NCBI GenBank assembly: GCA_016795325.1
Contig: JAEUHY010000050.1
Coordinates: forward strand, 37,440-101,439
Direction of reading: 5' to 3'
DNA length: 64,000 nucleotides
Origin: Planctomycetota bacterium
GTDB taxonomy: Bacteria > Planctomycetota > UBA1135 > GCA-002686595
The translations under genes were made by a program, and so were the position numbers. This document shows, piece after piece, positions 50,853 to 59,760 of this stretch. Position 1 is the first letter of the stretch. Each line of letters opens with the position of its first letter. The notes below the pieces were generated by a model. It worked only from the letters and a program-made list of their open reading frames with translations, ran no database searches and had not been told where the DNA came from.

Positions 50853-52421
50853 ATGCAAAGAACTCACCAGCTCGTTGTCGCGTCGGCGTTCAGCGCCGCG
50901 CTTGTCGCAGCCTGCCTTGTTTCGCCCGAGCGTGGCGAAAGCGCGACGCCCAACGGCCCCAAGCTCTACGCGCTGCACTGCGCGGTGTGTCACGGACCGA
51001 GCGGCGCCGGCGACGGCCAAGCCGCGTCGTTGTTGTTGCCGCCTCCGCGCGACTTCACACGCGCCGAGTTTCGGCTCGTGAGCACCGCGAACCACGCGCC
51101 CAGCCAAGCGGATCTCGTCGCGACCTTGCGCCGCGGGATTCCGGGCTCGGCGATGCCCGCGTGGAGTTGGATGAGCGAGGCCGAGCTCGACGTGCTCGCC
51201 ACGCACGTGCGCACGCTCGCGCGCGACGGCCTTGTGGAGCGCGAGAGACCATCGGAAATGCCCGAGGGCGCGGAGTTCGATCTCACCAGAGCGCGCGCGT
51301 GGGCCGACCAGCGGCTCGCGCCCGGCGAGCCGGTCCACGTGCCGCGGCCGCAGCCCGCGATCGGCGAAGTCGAACGGCTGGGACGCGAGTCGTACCTCCG
51401 TCACTGCGCCGCGTGCCACGGTTCCGAAGGCCGTGGCGAACAGCTCGGACCCGAGCGCAATCCCGACGGTTCGCCGAACTGGGCGCGCGATTTCACCGCG
51501 GGTTTCGTGAAGGGCGGCGGTTCGCACCGCGCGCTGGCCACGCGCCTTGTCACCGGCATGCCCGGCACGACGATGCCTTCCTTCGCAGCTTTGCCGGCGG
51601 ACGAGCTCGAAGCGCTCGCGACGTACGTCTCCGGCCTGGTGGCCGTCGACGCCGATCGTTGGCTCGTGCACCGCCAAGCGACGCTCGTCGCGCGGCGCGC
51701 GGCCGGTACGGCGCCGCTCAGCGCGAGCGTCGAGCCGAGCGACGAACGCTGGGGCGCCGCCGCGGAAATCGACGTGGTGCTCGCGCCGCTCGCCTGGCGC
51801 AACGACGCGCTCCTCAGCGCGAAGTTGTCGGCGCTGCACGACGGCCAGTCGCTCGCGCTGCGCGTGCGCTGGCGCGATGCGACACGCGACGAGGGCAGCA
51901 TCGATCCCGCGGAGCGCCGCGACGGCGCGGCGCTGGCGTTTTCGAACGAGAGCGCGCCGCCGCTGTTCGGCATGGGCGCGAGCTCGCACCCGGTCAATCT
52001 CTGGCACTGGCGCTCGCAGCGCCTGATCGACCGCGCGGGCGTGCTCGATCTGCTCGATGCTCAGCCGCACGCGTTGGGGCTCGTGACGCAACGCGACGAG
52101 TTGAGCGACGTGCGGCCGCACTATCTGCCTGCGCCGAGCGAACCCGTCGCAGGCGGTCAGCTCGCAGAGCTTTCGGCGGAGTCCTTCGAGGCGATGCGCG
52201 AGCTCGGCGAGAGCGGCCGCGCCGTCGCCGCGAGCGCGCGCTGGGAGGGCGGCGAGTGGTCGGTCGTGTTCGTGCGCGAGCTCGCGCCGCGCGCGGCGAA
52301 CGAAGTCGACTTGCGCCGAAACCGTTCAGTGCTCGTCGCGCTCGCTTTGTGGGACGGGGCTGGCGGCGACGTCGGCGGCCACAAGTCGTTCAGTATCTGG
52401 CAGAAACTCGCCGTCGAGTGA
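50853..52421 (+). CDS. Diheme cytochrome c fused to ethylbenzene-dehydrogenase-type haem-binding domain, lipoprotein
   Basis: A 522-residue lipoprotein (signal ASAFSAALVAAC). Two class I cytochrome c domains carry YALHCAVCHGPSGAGDGQ near residue 42 and YLRHCAACHGSEGRGEQ near 182, each with a distal Met region (GSAMPAWSW, MPGTTMPSF). Residues about 290-520 resemble the gamma subunit of ethylbenzene dehydrogenase, a haem b-binding beta-sandwich: LSAKLSALHDGQSLALRVRWRD, WHWRSQR, ASARWEGGEWSVVFVREL. NIR-, selenate- and chlorate-reductase-type chains use such a domain as electron relay. The ATG gives the clean lipoprotein signal; a GTG 24 bases upstream is less likely. Confidence 0.8.
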   Translation: MQRTHQLVVASAFSAALVAACLVSPERGESATPNGPKLYALHCAVCHGPSGAGDGQAASLLLPPPRDFTRAEFRLVSTANHAPSQADLVATLRRGIPGSAMPAWSWMSEAELDVLATHVRTLARDGLVERERPSEMPEGAEFDLTRARAWADQRLAPGEPVHVPRPQPAIGEVERLGRESYLRHCAACHGSEGRGEQLGPERNPDGSPNWARDFTAGFVKGGGSHRALATRLVTGMPGTTMPSFAALPADELEALATYVSGLVAVDADRWLVHRQATLVARRAAGTAPLSASVEPSDERWGAAAEIDVVLAPLAWRNDALLSAKLSALHDGQSLALRVRWRDATRDEGSIDPAERRDGAALAFSNESAPPLFGMGASSHPVNLWHWRSQRLIDRAGVLDLLDAQPHALGLVTQRDELSDVRPHYLPAPSEPVAGGQLAELSAESFEAMRELGESGRAVAASARWEGGEWSVVFVRELAPRAANEVDLRRNRSVLVALALWDGAGGDVGGHKSFSIWQKLAVE

Positions 52422-52442
52422 GCTGCCGCGCGTGCTCGCGCG

Positions 52443-53213
52443 TCACTCCAAGCCCAGCGCCAGCGCGTTGTGCACGCCGTGCGCAAGCACGCATGCGGTC
52501 AGCGAGTGCGTACGCAGCCTCAGCCAGCCGAACAGCATGCCGCCCAGGAAGCGGTGGGGGAACTCGAGCACGAAGCCGCCGTTGAGTCCGTGCAACAGCG
52601 CGAACAGGCCGGCCGAAGCGAGCATGGTCTCGAGCGGGCGGCCGGGCACGAGGCGCTCGAGCGCGCGCCACGCGGCGCCGCGGCACAGCGCTTCTTCGCT
52701 GAGCGGGGCGATGGCGGTGAAGGCCAGCCAGGCCTGGATGCGCACAGGGAAATCGGGTCCCTCGTTCGCCGCTTCGGTGTCGCTTCCTTGCAGCGCTTGC
52801 AGCAGTGCGACGTAGCCGAACGCGGCAAGCGCGGACAGCACGCCCAAGCCGATCGCCGCGAGCGCGGCGCGGCCGTCGAGACGCCACGGAAAGGCGCGCT
52901 GCAGCCCGTCGTTTTCGGTGAGGAGTGAGCAGGCGAGCGCGAGCAGCACCAGGCTGACGCCGGTGGCGAGCGCGCCTTGGAAAGCCGCCGTGCCCTCGCT
53001 GTCGACCACGCCTCCCAGCACGAGCGCGCCGAGCGCGCCCACGAAGGCCAGCGCGAGAGCCGCGAGGGCTCGGCGCGTGGCGCTCCGGTCGCGCCGGCGC
53101 TCCGTGGCGCGTTCGCGCGAGGCGCCGCAGGAGGGGCAGAAGCGCGTGGTGCGCGTCCAGGCTGTCCCGCAGTGCGGGCAGCGTTCTGCACTTGCGGTGC
53201 GCGCGTTCTCCAT
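52443..53213 (-). CDS. CPBP-family intramembrane metalloprotease with N-terminal zinc ribbon
   Basis: A 256-residue protein. The N-terminal zinc ribbon is CPHCGTAWTRTTRFCPSCG at residues about 12-30. Six to eight membrane segments follow. The CAAX-protease motifs are the Glu-Glu-x3-Arg in PLSEEALCRGAAW and the His-containing LFALLHGLNGG and LAHGVHNALAL, all in the right order. It is an inner-membrane protease with unknown substrate, often linked to peptide processing or self-immunity. I start at ATG 53213 because it directly precedes the ribbon. Confidence 0.85.
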   Translation of the reverse strand: MENARTASAERCPHCGTAWTRTTRFCPSCGASRERATERRRDRSATRRALAALALAFVGALGALVLGGVVDSEGTAAFQGALATGVSLVLLALACSLLTENDGLQRAFPWRLDGRAALAAIGLGVLSALAAFGYVALLQALQGSDTEAANEGPDFPVRIQAWLAFTAIAPLSEEALCRGAAWRALERLVPGRPLETMLASAGLFALLHGLNGGFVLEFPHRFLGGMLFGWLRLRTHSLTACVLAHGVHNALALGLE

Positions 53214-53332
53214 CGGCGTCGAGCGGCTAGTGTCGTGTTTCCGAAGTCCGTTGAAAATGTCGCTGGAATCCTCGCGCCTTGCGGGGAGCGCCGAAGCACC
53301 TGACATCTGCGGCGGACTCTTGACTCACCCTA

Positions 53333-54913
53333 CTAGCGCGCCGTGGTCCGCACGCTGATGAGCTGCCAAGCGAGCTCGTCGTCGAGCTCGAAGTGCGCGT
53401 CGAGCGTGCGGCCCTCGGCGAGCTCGAAGGTCACCTCGCGCCGATCGCGGCGCAGGGCGCGCTCGCCTTGGCGCTTGATCACGGCCTTGGTCGCGGGCCA
53501 GTCGAGGCGTTCGAGGAAGCGCTGGGTGCTGCGTTCGCGCTCGGAGCGCAAGTGCTCGGGGTACAGCGCCGCGATCTGCGCGAACTCGCCGCTGCGCCAA
53601 GCGCTCTCGAAGAGTGCACTGCGGCTGTCGATCGGAGGCGCGGGCAGACCCAAGCGCTCGATCTTCCAATCCGTGGCCGTGAGCCGCCAGTGCACTTCGA
53701 GGTCGAGATCCTTGCCGAGCATGTAGCGCGTGCGCGCGGACTTCCCGCCGGACGTGATGTTCGGGTCGCCGAGCGGGCGCAACTCGGGCCACGCCGCGCT
53801 CCAGCCGCAGGCCTGCGGCAGCTTCTCGAGCCGACGGCGCGCGAGCAGCGCGTGGTCGTGCACGCACAGCTCGACGAGCGCATCGACGTCCGCCGCGCTC
53901 CAGGCCGTGCGCAGGCGCGCGTCGTAGTCCGCGAGCGGCGCGGCGCGCATGCCGAAGTAGGCGACGGCTCCGAGCGCCCCGCAGGCCGCGAGCAAGCCGC
54001 CCGCAGCGAGCGCGGCGCCCCGTACAGCGCGTCGGCGCGCGTGGTCCTGGATTTCGAGCGCCCGCGCCGCAGCTGCAGCGCTCGACTCGCCCGCTCGCCC
54101 GCGCACGGGCACGCCGTCCGAGAGCACCGCCGCGGCGTACAGGTCGGGGTACGCGCGGCGCACACGCTGCACGCGCACGGCAGCGAGCACGATCCACCAC
54201 GAGAGCAGCAGCACGAGCCCCGCACCGAGCGAAGTGCCGAGCAGGCTCGCGCCCGAAGCGTCCAGAGCGAGCGCGCTGAGCACGCTGACCAGCGCGCTCA
54301 GCGTGGTTGTGCCCGCGTAGAGCAGCGACCAGAGCACGGGCTGGTGCGGGAGCAGTCGCCAGGCTGCGAAGGCGAGCGCCGCGCTGGCGGCCGAGATGGA
54401 GAAGCCGACCAGCGTGGCGCCGACGTCGACGCCGGGCACGGTCAACGCGATCGCGGCCACGGCCACGCCAATCAGATGGAGCGCGCACGAGATCAAGAGC
54501 AGCGCGCGGAAGATGCGCAGCAGCTTGGCCGAGCGAGCGATGTCCTCGGACGCTTCGCGGCGCTCGACGCGTTCAGCGTGGCTGCGTGCGTTCGCTTTCG
54601 CGTCCAGGGCCGCGCCGCACTCGGCGCAGTATGTTTCGTTCTGCACCTGTAGCGCTTTGCACTTGGGGCAGGCGCGTTGGTCGGCCCACGCGTCACTCGG
54701 CTGTTCGGGCCGAGCGGTCGGCTTGCGCTGCGCAGCGGGCGGCGGCGCGGCTGGCTCGACTTTGGCCTCGACTCCGGCTTTTACTCCGGCTTCGACTCCG
54801 GCTTCGACCTTCAGCGTGCCGCCGCAGGCTTTGCAGCGGTACGCGCGGTCGGCGCGCGGCACTCGGTAGGTCTTTTGGCAGTCCGGGCACTTGGCGAGCA
54901 GCGAGTCTGTCAT
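53333..54913 (-). CDS. Membrane protein with two zinc ribbons and a Val/Glu/Ala repeat linker
   Basis: A 526-residue protein. An N-terminal zinc-ribbon (CPDCQKTYRVPRADRAYRCKACGG, residues 9-32) is followed by a five-residue repeat linker (KVEAGVEAGVKAGVEAKVEP), then a second ribbon (CPKCKALQVQNETYCAECG). Four or so membrane segments occupy about 135-280, and a fifth near 330-350. The C-terminal 170 residues form a soluble domain (LRTAWSAADVDALVELC and DLDLEVHWRLTATDWKIERLG). I do not recognise the whole; zinc-ribbon plus membrane proteins of this sort are frequent in Planctomycetota. The DNA in the linker is imperfect 15-base tandem repeats. Confidence 0.75.
   Translation of the reverse strand: MTDSLLAKCPDCQKTYRVPRADRAYRCKACGGTLKVEAGVEAGVKAGVEAKVEPAAPPPAAQRKPTARPEQPSDAWADQRACPKCKALQVQNETYCAECGAALDAKANARSHAERVERREASEDIARSAKLLRIFRALLLISCALHLIGVAVAAIALTVPGVDVGATLVGFSISAASAALAFAAWRLLPHQPVLWSLLYAGTTTLSALVSVLSALALDASGASLLGTSLGAGLVLLLSWWIVLAAVRVQRVRRAYPDLYAAAVLSDGVPVRGRAGESSAAAAARALEIQDHARRRAVRGAALAAGGLLAACGALGAVAYFGMRAAPLADYDARLRTAWSAADVDALVELCVHDHALLARRRLEKLPQACGWSAAWPELRPLGDPNITSGGKSARTRYMLGKDLDLEVHWRLTATDWKIERLGLPAPPIDSRSALFESAWRSGEFAQIAALYPEHLRSERERSTQRFLERLDWPATKAVIKRQGERALRRDRREVTFELAEGRTLDAHFELDDELAWQLISVRTTAR
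54755..54815. repeat. Imperfect tandem repeat encoding the Val/Glu/Ala linker
   Basis: About four units of the form GACTCCGGCTT with variants stand in tandem within the coding sequence of the zinc-ribbon membrane protein. Unit number may vary by slippage, changing linker length without disturbing the frame. Confidence 0.5.
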
Positions 54914-55005
54914 CGGGAGTGGGCGCGTCGGAGGGAAGTTCCGCGCGCAATCTGGGGGTGGTGGCACAGGAGCGGAAAGGCGTAGCGCCGCGCCAGAACG
55001 CAGCA

Positions 55006-55557
55006 TCAATCGCCGGGAAACAGTGCTTGAGGCTCGAGCGGCGTGTCGAAGCTCGTATTGCCGGCCGTGACGTACAGATGCGAATCGGCGCGCGAAACGT
55101 GCCACTTCGTCGTGCGTTCTAGCTGCGCCTCGAGCGCCTTGAGGAACGGCTGCGGAAAGCACGTGACCGCGATTTCGTGCGCGCGGTGGATGCGCTCGCC
55201 GGCGAGCGAAGTGCGCAGCAACTCGATGCGGCGGTCGGTGTAGAGCGCGATACGCGGCGTGGCCTTTGCCGCGCGGTGCAGCCGGTCGGCGGAGGGCGCG
55301 CCGACTTCGATCCACGCCGTGCGCTGGCCGGTGAGGTCGTGGATCGACAGCGCGGGCTCGTCGACCGCGCTGATGCCGCCCTTGGAAAACGTGATGCCCT
55401 TGGCGTACTCGAGGCAGTACGCCAGCACCCGCACGATCAGAAACGCGGCGCTCTCGGAGGGGTGGCGCGCGACGCGCAGCTCGAGCGCCTGGTAGACGCC
55501 GCGGTCGGAATCTGCGAGCTCGAGCTCGAAGCGGTGGATCGTCGCGGCGAGAGCCAT
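55006..55557 (-). CDS. YaeQ-family protein
   Basis: A 183-residue protein of the YaeQ family (a restriction-endonuclease-like fold). It begins MALAATIHRFELELADSDRGVY and has LRVARHPSESAAFLIVRVLAYCLEYAKGITFSKGG, EPALSIHDLTGQRTAWIEVGAPSADRLHRAAKAT and VALYTDRR-like IALYTDRR. These give the complete YaeQ pattern. E. coli YaeQ was linked to RfaH suppression, but its biochemical role is unclear. It lies 7 bases downstream of the yebC gene on the same strand and is likely cotranscribed. Confidence 0.9.
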   Translation of the reverse strand: MALAATIHRFELELADSDRGVYQALELRVARHPSESAAFLIVRVLAYCLEYAKGITFSKGGISAVDEPALSIHDLTGQRTAWIEVGAPSADRLHRAAKATPRIALYTDRRIELLRTSLAGERIHRAHEIAVTCFPQPFLKALEAQLERTTKWHVSRADSHLYVTAGNTSFDTPLEPQALFPGD

Positions 55558-55564
55558 GCGCGGC

Positions 55565-56275
55565 TCAGCCCAGCGCCGTGTAGATGCGGTGGCAGTCGTC
55601 GTGGTCGTCGATGGTCTCGATGAACTCCTCGAAGGCCGCCTGGTCCTCGGCGGAGAGCGTGAGCTTCTCCTTGGGTCGGTAGCCCATTTCCGACTGCGTC
55701 ACCGACCAACCGGCCGCGCGCAGCGCTTTCGTCACCGCATCGAGGTCCGTCAGTTCCGTGTAGAAGCGCGCGCCGGTCGTTTCGTCGTCGGAGTCGAGCG
55801 TGGGCTCGACATCTTGCGCTCCCGCTTCGATGGCAGCCGTCTCGATGTCCAGGCCGGCGCCCTCGTGCGTGGCTTCGATGATCCCCACGTGGTCGAAGAA
55901 GAACATCACCTTCGCGCCGAACTGGCCCTCGCGGAACAGCGAACGCATGTCGGGAGCGGTGCGGTTGCGGTTGTCGGTCAGGCACTCGACGATCACCGGC
56001 ACCTTCTGCGGCGCCATGGCCTCGAAGGTCACCAGCTCGATCGTGGCCGTGTCGCCGCCGCCGCCCGAGCCCTTCTTGATCGCGCGCGCGATCACGTCGT
56101 TCGACACCGACTGCTTGCGGGCCGCTTCGATCGCGACCTCGAGCCGCGCGTTGAGCGCCGGATCGGGCGCGCCCAACTTGGCCGCCACGGTGATCTCGCG
56201 CACGAGTTTCGTGGTGATCTTCGCGCGCTTGTTGGCGTTGATCTCACGCTTCTTCTGGAGCCACTGTCGTCCCAT
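55565..56275 (-). CDS. yebC: YebC/PmpR-family regulator (TACO1-like)
   Basis: A 236-residue protein. MGRQWLQKKREINANKRAKI at the start, LNARLEVAIEAARKQSVSND with VIARAIKKG, FEAMAPQKVPVIVECLTDNRNRT and VEIELVTFEA-type segments define YebC. The family acts as DNA-binding regulators or as translation factors that help ribosomes at polyproline stretches. The polyproline-rich FlgI extension in this window is a natural substrate class for such a factor, but that link is inference. It diverges from nagB. Confidence 0.92.
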   Translation of the reverse strand: MGRQWLQKKREINANKRAKITTKLVREITVAAKLGAPDPALNARLEVAIEAARKQSVSNDVIARAIKKGSGGGGDTATIELVTFEAMAPQKVPVIVECLTDNRNRTAPDMRSLFREGQFGAKVMFFFDHVGIIEATHEGAGLDIETAAIEAGAQDVEPTLDSDDETTGARFYTELTDLDAVTKALRAAGWSVTQSEMGYRPKEKLTLSAEDQAAFEEFIETIDDHDDCHRIYTALG

Positions 56276-56421
56276 GCGGCCAGGATAAGCGCGCCCGCGC
56301 CGCGGCGACAGCTTGGAGCAGCGCTCCGTGGTCACGCACGCCGCGCGAGACTCGGTGGACGGCTGGCGGACGGTCGCTACGCTCTCCGCGCGCTTTCACG
56401 CCGCCGTTGACGCTGCCGCCG

Positions 56422-57180
56422 ATGACCACCTCCACTGCGCCGCTTCCGATCCAGGCTTGCTCTCCGGCCGAGGCTGCGCGTGAGGTCGCCCGCGAAATCG
56501 CCGCGCTGATCCGCGAGCGCCGCGCGGCCGGCCGTATGGCGGTGCTGTGCCTGCCGACGGGCCGCACGCCGCTGGGGGTGTACGACGAACTGGTGCGCAT
56601 GCAGCGCGACGAAGGCCTCGACTTCGCGAACGTCACGACCTTCAACCTCGATGAATTCCTCGGGCTGCCGCCCGAGCATCCGCAGTCGTTCCGCCGCTAC
56701 ATGCGCGAGCGCTTCTTCTCGCGCATTGGGCTAGAGCCGGCGCACACCTGGATTCCCTCGGGCGACGTGGCGCCGGCGCAGATCGCCGCGCACTGCGCGG
56801 AGTACGAGCGTGAGATCGCCGACGCCGGCGGACTCGACTACGCCTTGCTCGGCATCGGCCGCAACGGGCACATCGGCTTCAACGAGCCCGGCTCGGCGCG
56901 CGATTCGCGCACGCGCGAGGTGCGGCTGCACGACGTGACCCGCGCCGACGCGGCGCGCGCTTTTGGCGGGCTCGAGTTCGTTCCCGAGCGCGCCATCACG
57001 ATGGGCGTGGCCACGATCCTCGGCGCGCGCCGTGTGCGCGTGCTCGCCTTCGGCGCGGACAAGCGCGAGATCCTGCGGCGCACCTTGGAAGACGCGCCCG
57101 GCCCGCAAGTGCCGGCGACCTTCTTGCGCGGTCACTCGGACGTGCGCCTGCTCGCGGACGGCGTCGCGCTCGGCCGCTGA
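56422..57180 (+). CDS. nagB: Glucosamine-6-phosphate deaminase
   Basis: A 252-residue enzyme converting glucosamine-6-phosphate to fructose-6-phosphate and ammonia. CLPTGRTPLGVYDELVRMQ forms the phosphate-binding loop, FNLDEFLGLPPEHPQSFRRYM contains the general-base Asp, and YALLGIGRNGHIGFNEPGS contains the ring-opening His and the conserved NGHIGFNEP motif. The C-terminus is shorter than the enteric enzyme, as in Gram-positive types without the allosteric site. ATG at 56422 is preferred over an upstream TTG. It fits with the NamZ and AGE genes further on for amino-sugar use. Confidence 0.93.
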   Translation: MTTSTAPLPIQACSPAEAAREVAREIAALIRERRAAGRMAVLCLPTGRTPLGVYDELVRMQRDEGLDFANVTTFNLDEFLGLPPEHPQSFRRYMRERFFSRIGLEPAHTWIPSGDVAPAQIAAHCAEYEREIADAGGLDYALLGIGRNGHIGFNEPGSARDSRTREVRLHDVTRADAARAFGGLEFVPERAITMGVATILGARRVRVLAFGADKREILRRTLEDAPGPQVPATFLRGHSDVRLLADGVALGR

Positions 57181-57182
57181 AA

Positions 57183-57225
57183 ACAAGCGCGGCGCGCGAC
57201 GTTGTGCGCCGCGCGCCGCACCTTC
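57183..57225. terminator. Bidirectional terminator between convergent genes
   Basis: Perfect 10-base arms GCGGCGCGCG (57189-57198) and CGCGCGCCGC (57210-57219) with an 11-base loop. On the minus strand it is followed by GCTTGTTTTC, a good T-run for the 57224 gene; on the plus strand the tail CACCTTCACTT is weaker. Confidence 0.65.
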
Positions 57226-58345
57226 ACTTGCCGAGCGTCGGTCCGTTCGCCGGGCCGCTCGGGGGCCCGCCCGGCGGGAACACCCAGCCCCAGCCCCACA
57301 CGTTGCCCGCTGCGGCGGCCGCGATCTGGATCGTGCGGCGCATGTCGAGCGCCTCGCGGTGTTCCGGCTCGATCGCGAGCACTTCGTCGGTCCACTTCAA
57401 CGCCGCGCGGTAGTCGCTTTGGACCGTGAGCGCGTTCGCCGCGTGCAGCGCGGCGCGCACGATGCGCTCCTGCGCGTTTTCGCCGATCTCGGCCGCCTCT
57501 TCGGCCAGCGCCGCGTCGTTCGGCGCGCGCTCCGCCAGCGCTTGCACGCTCGACCAGGCCGCGCGGTACGCGTCGATCGCGGCCTGCGCGAGGCGCGCGG
57601 ACTTCACCGTCTGCGCCGAACTCGAGATCGCTTCGTGCAGCCGACGGTCGCCGAGGGCGAGCCGCTCGCGGATCGGTTCGAGCTGGCGCGCGAGCTCCTT
57701 GTTCTGCGCACCGGCCGCGCGCGCGCGTCGCGCTGCGTTGCGGATCTCGAGCAACTGACGATCGAGCTCATCGACCAGCGTCGTCAGCTCGTCCAGCGCC
57801 GCTTCGCTGCGCTGCTCGGGCACGCGCGTCGTGAGCAGTTTGAGGCAGTGCTGCGCGTAGGCGAGCTCACCGGCCCCGACCGAACGACGCACCGCGGCTT
57901 CGAGCGCGTCCGCGGCCCAAACGCGCAGTTCCATCTCACGCGCCGTTGCGTCTTCGCGTCCTGCGAGCGTTGCCAGCGCGAGCTGGGCGTGGCGTCCCGC
58001 CTGCTCGAGCAGACGCCAGCCGGCGGCACGTTGCGCCAGCGCGAAGTGCGCCTCGAACGTGCCCGTGGGGCTGGCCGATTCGACCAGGCGCAGGCGCGAG
58101 CCCGGCGCGAAGTCGCTCAGGTTCTTGGTGACCGTGATCGAGCCGCCGAGGATCAGCGACTCGACGCGCACACGTTCGCCTTCGAGCGCCACCACGCGCA
58201 CGCGCGCGCTGCGGCCGCTCTCGTAGGTCACGGCGATGGGGTCCTTGGAAGGCGCCTGGGCGAGGGCCGGCGCGCTCGCGCACAAGAGCAGCGCGAGAGC
58301 GGCGATTCGCGGGGCGCACACGAAAAAACTGCGTCGTCCCAGCAT
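57224..58345 (-). CDS. Secreted helical-repeat protein of unknown function
   Basis: A 373-residue protein with a clear signal peptide (IAALALLLCASAPALAQA). A small beta domain follows (VTYESGRSARVRVVALEGERVRVESLILGG), then from about 100 long Ala/Leu/Arg/Glu helices that resemble TPR-like repeats (AQHCLKLLTTRVPEQRSEAAL, LVDELDRQLLEIRNAARRARAAG, DYRAALKWTDEVLAIEPEHREALDM). The end is Pro/Gly-rich (VFPPGGPPSGPANG). It is periplasmic and the function is unknown. It is convergent with nagB. Confidence 0.7.
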   Translation of the reverse strand: MLGRRSFFVCAPRIAALALLLCASAPALAQAPSKDPIAVTYESGRSARVRVVALEGERVRVESLILGGSITVTKNLSDFAPGSRLRLVESASPTGTFEAHFALAQRAAGWRLLEQAGRHAQLALATLAGREDATAREMELRVWAADALEAAVRRSVGAGELAYAQHCLKLLTTRVPEQRSEAALDELTTLVDELDRQLLEIRNAARRARAAGAQNKELARQLEPIRERLALGDRRLHEAISSSAQTVKSARLAQAAIDAYRAAWSSVQALAERAPNDAALAEEAAEIGENAQERIVRAALHAANALTVQSDYRAALKWTDEVLAIEPEHREALDMRRTIQIAAAAAGNVWGWGWVFPPGGPPSGPANGPTLGK

Positions 58346-58526
58346 GGTAGTCCTCGTGGGCAGCGGTCCGCGGTACTGCGGATCGGTGCGCGCAGCGCCT
58401 AGTCCGCGGGTTCGGCGGGCTCAATCGCAAACGCTAGGCAACCCACCGCGCCCGCGCGGATGGAGACGGAGGCGCGCGACGGTTATCCTGCGCTTCGCGC
58501 CGCAGCTCCCAGCTCCGCGCGTACGC

Positions 58527-59729
58527 ATGGACGCGAGCCTCAGCCCCAAAACGAGCGACGCCGCCTTTCGCGTAGCCCTGCAGGGCTGGCGGGATCGGAT
58601 CCGCAAGGAACTGTTCGAGTCGGTCATCCCGTTCTGGGAGCGCTACTCGCTCGACCGCGTGCACGGCGGTTACCTCGATCACCTCGACCGCGACGGCGCT
58701 CCCTTCGACACGAAGAAGCACGCCTGGCTGCAGGCGCAGGAGCTGTGGCTTTGGTCGCGCCTTCACGCGGACGTCGAGGCGCGCGAGAGCTGGCTCGCCG
58801 CGGCCGTGAGCGGCGCGCGTTTCCTCGAGCACTTCTCCGCCAAGCAGGATCCGCGCGTGTTCTCGGTGGTCACGCGCGACGGGCGGCCGGTCGCGATCGA
58901 CAACGACGCGATCGCCGAGCTCACCGTGGCGCGCGGTCTGTGTGAATTCGCGCGCGCCAGCGGCGACGCCGCGTCGCGCGAGCGGGCGAGCAAGGCCGTC
59001 GACTCGTCGCTGATGCTCGCGGCCGAGCCCGAGCGTGTGCAGAGCGTCGTGTTCGGCGGCGCCACGCCGGCGAGCGACTTGCAGACGGTCGTGCTCGCGG
59101 TCGACGTGCTCGAATCGGCGCGCCGCCTGGGGCTCGACAACATCGAACCGCGTCTGGCGCGCTGGATGGCGCGGCTCTCGCTGCACCTGCGGCCCGAACT
59201 CGACCTCGTGCTCGAGAACGTCGGACTCGACGGCCGCCTGCTCGATGGACCCGAGGGTCGTGTCGTCTGCGCCGGCCGCGCCATCTGCGCCGCGCGGCTC
59301 CTGTTCGAACACGCGCGCCGCTCGCAGGACGAAACCACCGCCGCGCAGGCGCTCATCGCGCTCGAGAACGCGCTGGATTTCGGCTGGGACAGCGACGACG
59401 GCGGCTTGTACCTGTACCTCGACCGCGACGGTTACTCGCCGGTGCAGATCGAGTGGAGCCGCAAGGTCGCCTGGGTGCACGGCGAAGCGCTCAAGGCGAC
59501 GCTCGTCGCGTACGGGGCGACGTTCGCGCCGCGCTGGCTCGAACGTTTCGAGCGCGTCGCGGACTTCACGCTCGGCCACTTCCCGGACGCCGAGCACGGC
59601 GAGTGGTTCGCCTGCCTCGACCGCCACAACCGCGTGATCCAGCGCTTCAAATCCGGCCCGCGCAAGGGCTCGTTCGCGGCTGGTCGAACACTGCTGCGCT
59701 GCGACCTCGAACTCGCAGCGCTGAGCTGA
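58527..59729 (+). CDS. AGE-family sugar epimerase/isomerase
   Basis: A 400-residue (alpha/alpha)6 barrel of the N-acylglucosamine 2-epimerase superfamily. WRDRIRKELFESVIPFWERYSLDRVHGGYLDHLDRDG at the start, KKHAWLQAQELWLWSRLH, DNDAIAELTVARGLCEFA and WSRKVAWVHGEALKATLVAYG contain the Arg and His residues expected at the active site. Members epimerise N-acyl-glucosamine, cellobiose or mannose; the exact sugar is not deducible. The stop codon lies in a 15-base tandem repeat. Confidence 0.85.
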   Translation: MDASLSPKTSDAAFRVALQGWRDRIRKELFESVIPFWERYSLDRVHGGYLDHLDRDGAPFDTKKHAWLQAQELWLWSRLHADVEARESWLAAAVSGARFLEHFSAKQDPRVFSVVTRDGRPVAIDNDAIAELTVARGLCEFARASGDAASRERASKAVDSSLMLAAEPERVQSVVFGGATPASDLQTVVLAVDVLESARRLGLDNIEPRLARWMARLSLHLRPELDLVLENVGLDGRLLDGPEGRVVCAGRAICAARLLFEHARRSQDETTAAQALIALENALDFGWDSDDGGLYLYLDRDGYSPVQIEWSRKVAWVHGEALKATLVAYGATFAPRWLERFERVADFTLGHFPDAEHGEWFACLDRHNRVIQRFKSGPRKGSFAAGRTLLRCDLELAALS

Positions 59730-59760
59730 TCCGAGTTGAGCTGATCCGAGTTGAGCTGAG
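59723..59760. repeat. 15-base tandem repeat spanning the AGE stop codon
   Basis: GAGCTGATCCGAGTT occurs twice in exact tandem (59723-59737, 59738-59752), followed by a partial third copy. The AGE stop TGA (59727-59729) lies in the first copy and recurs in frame in the second. Confidence 0.8.
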
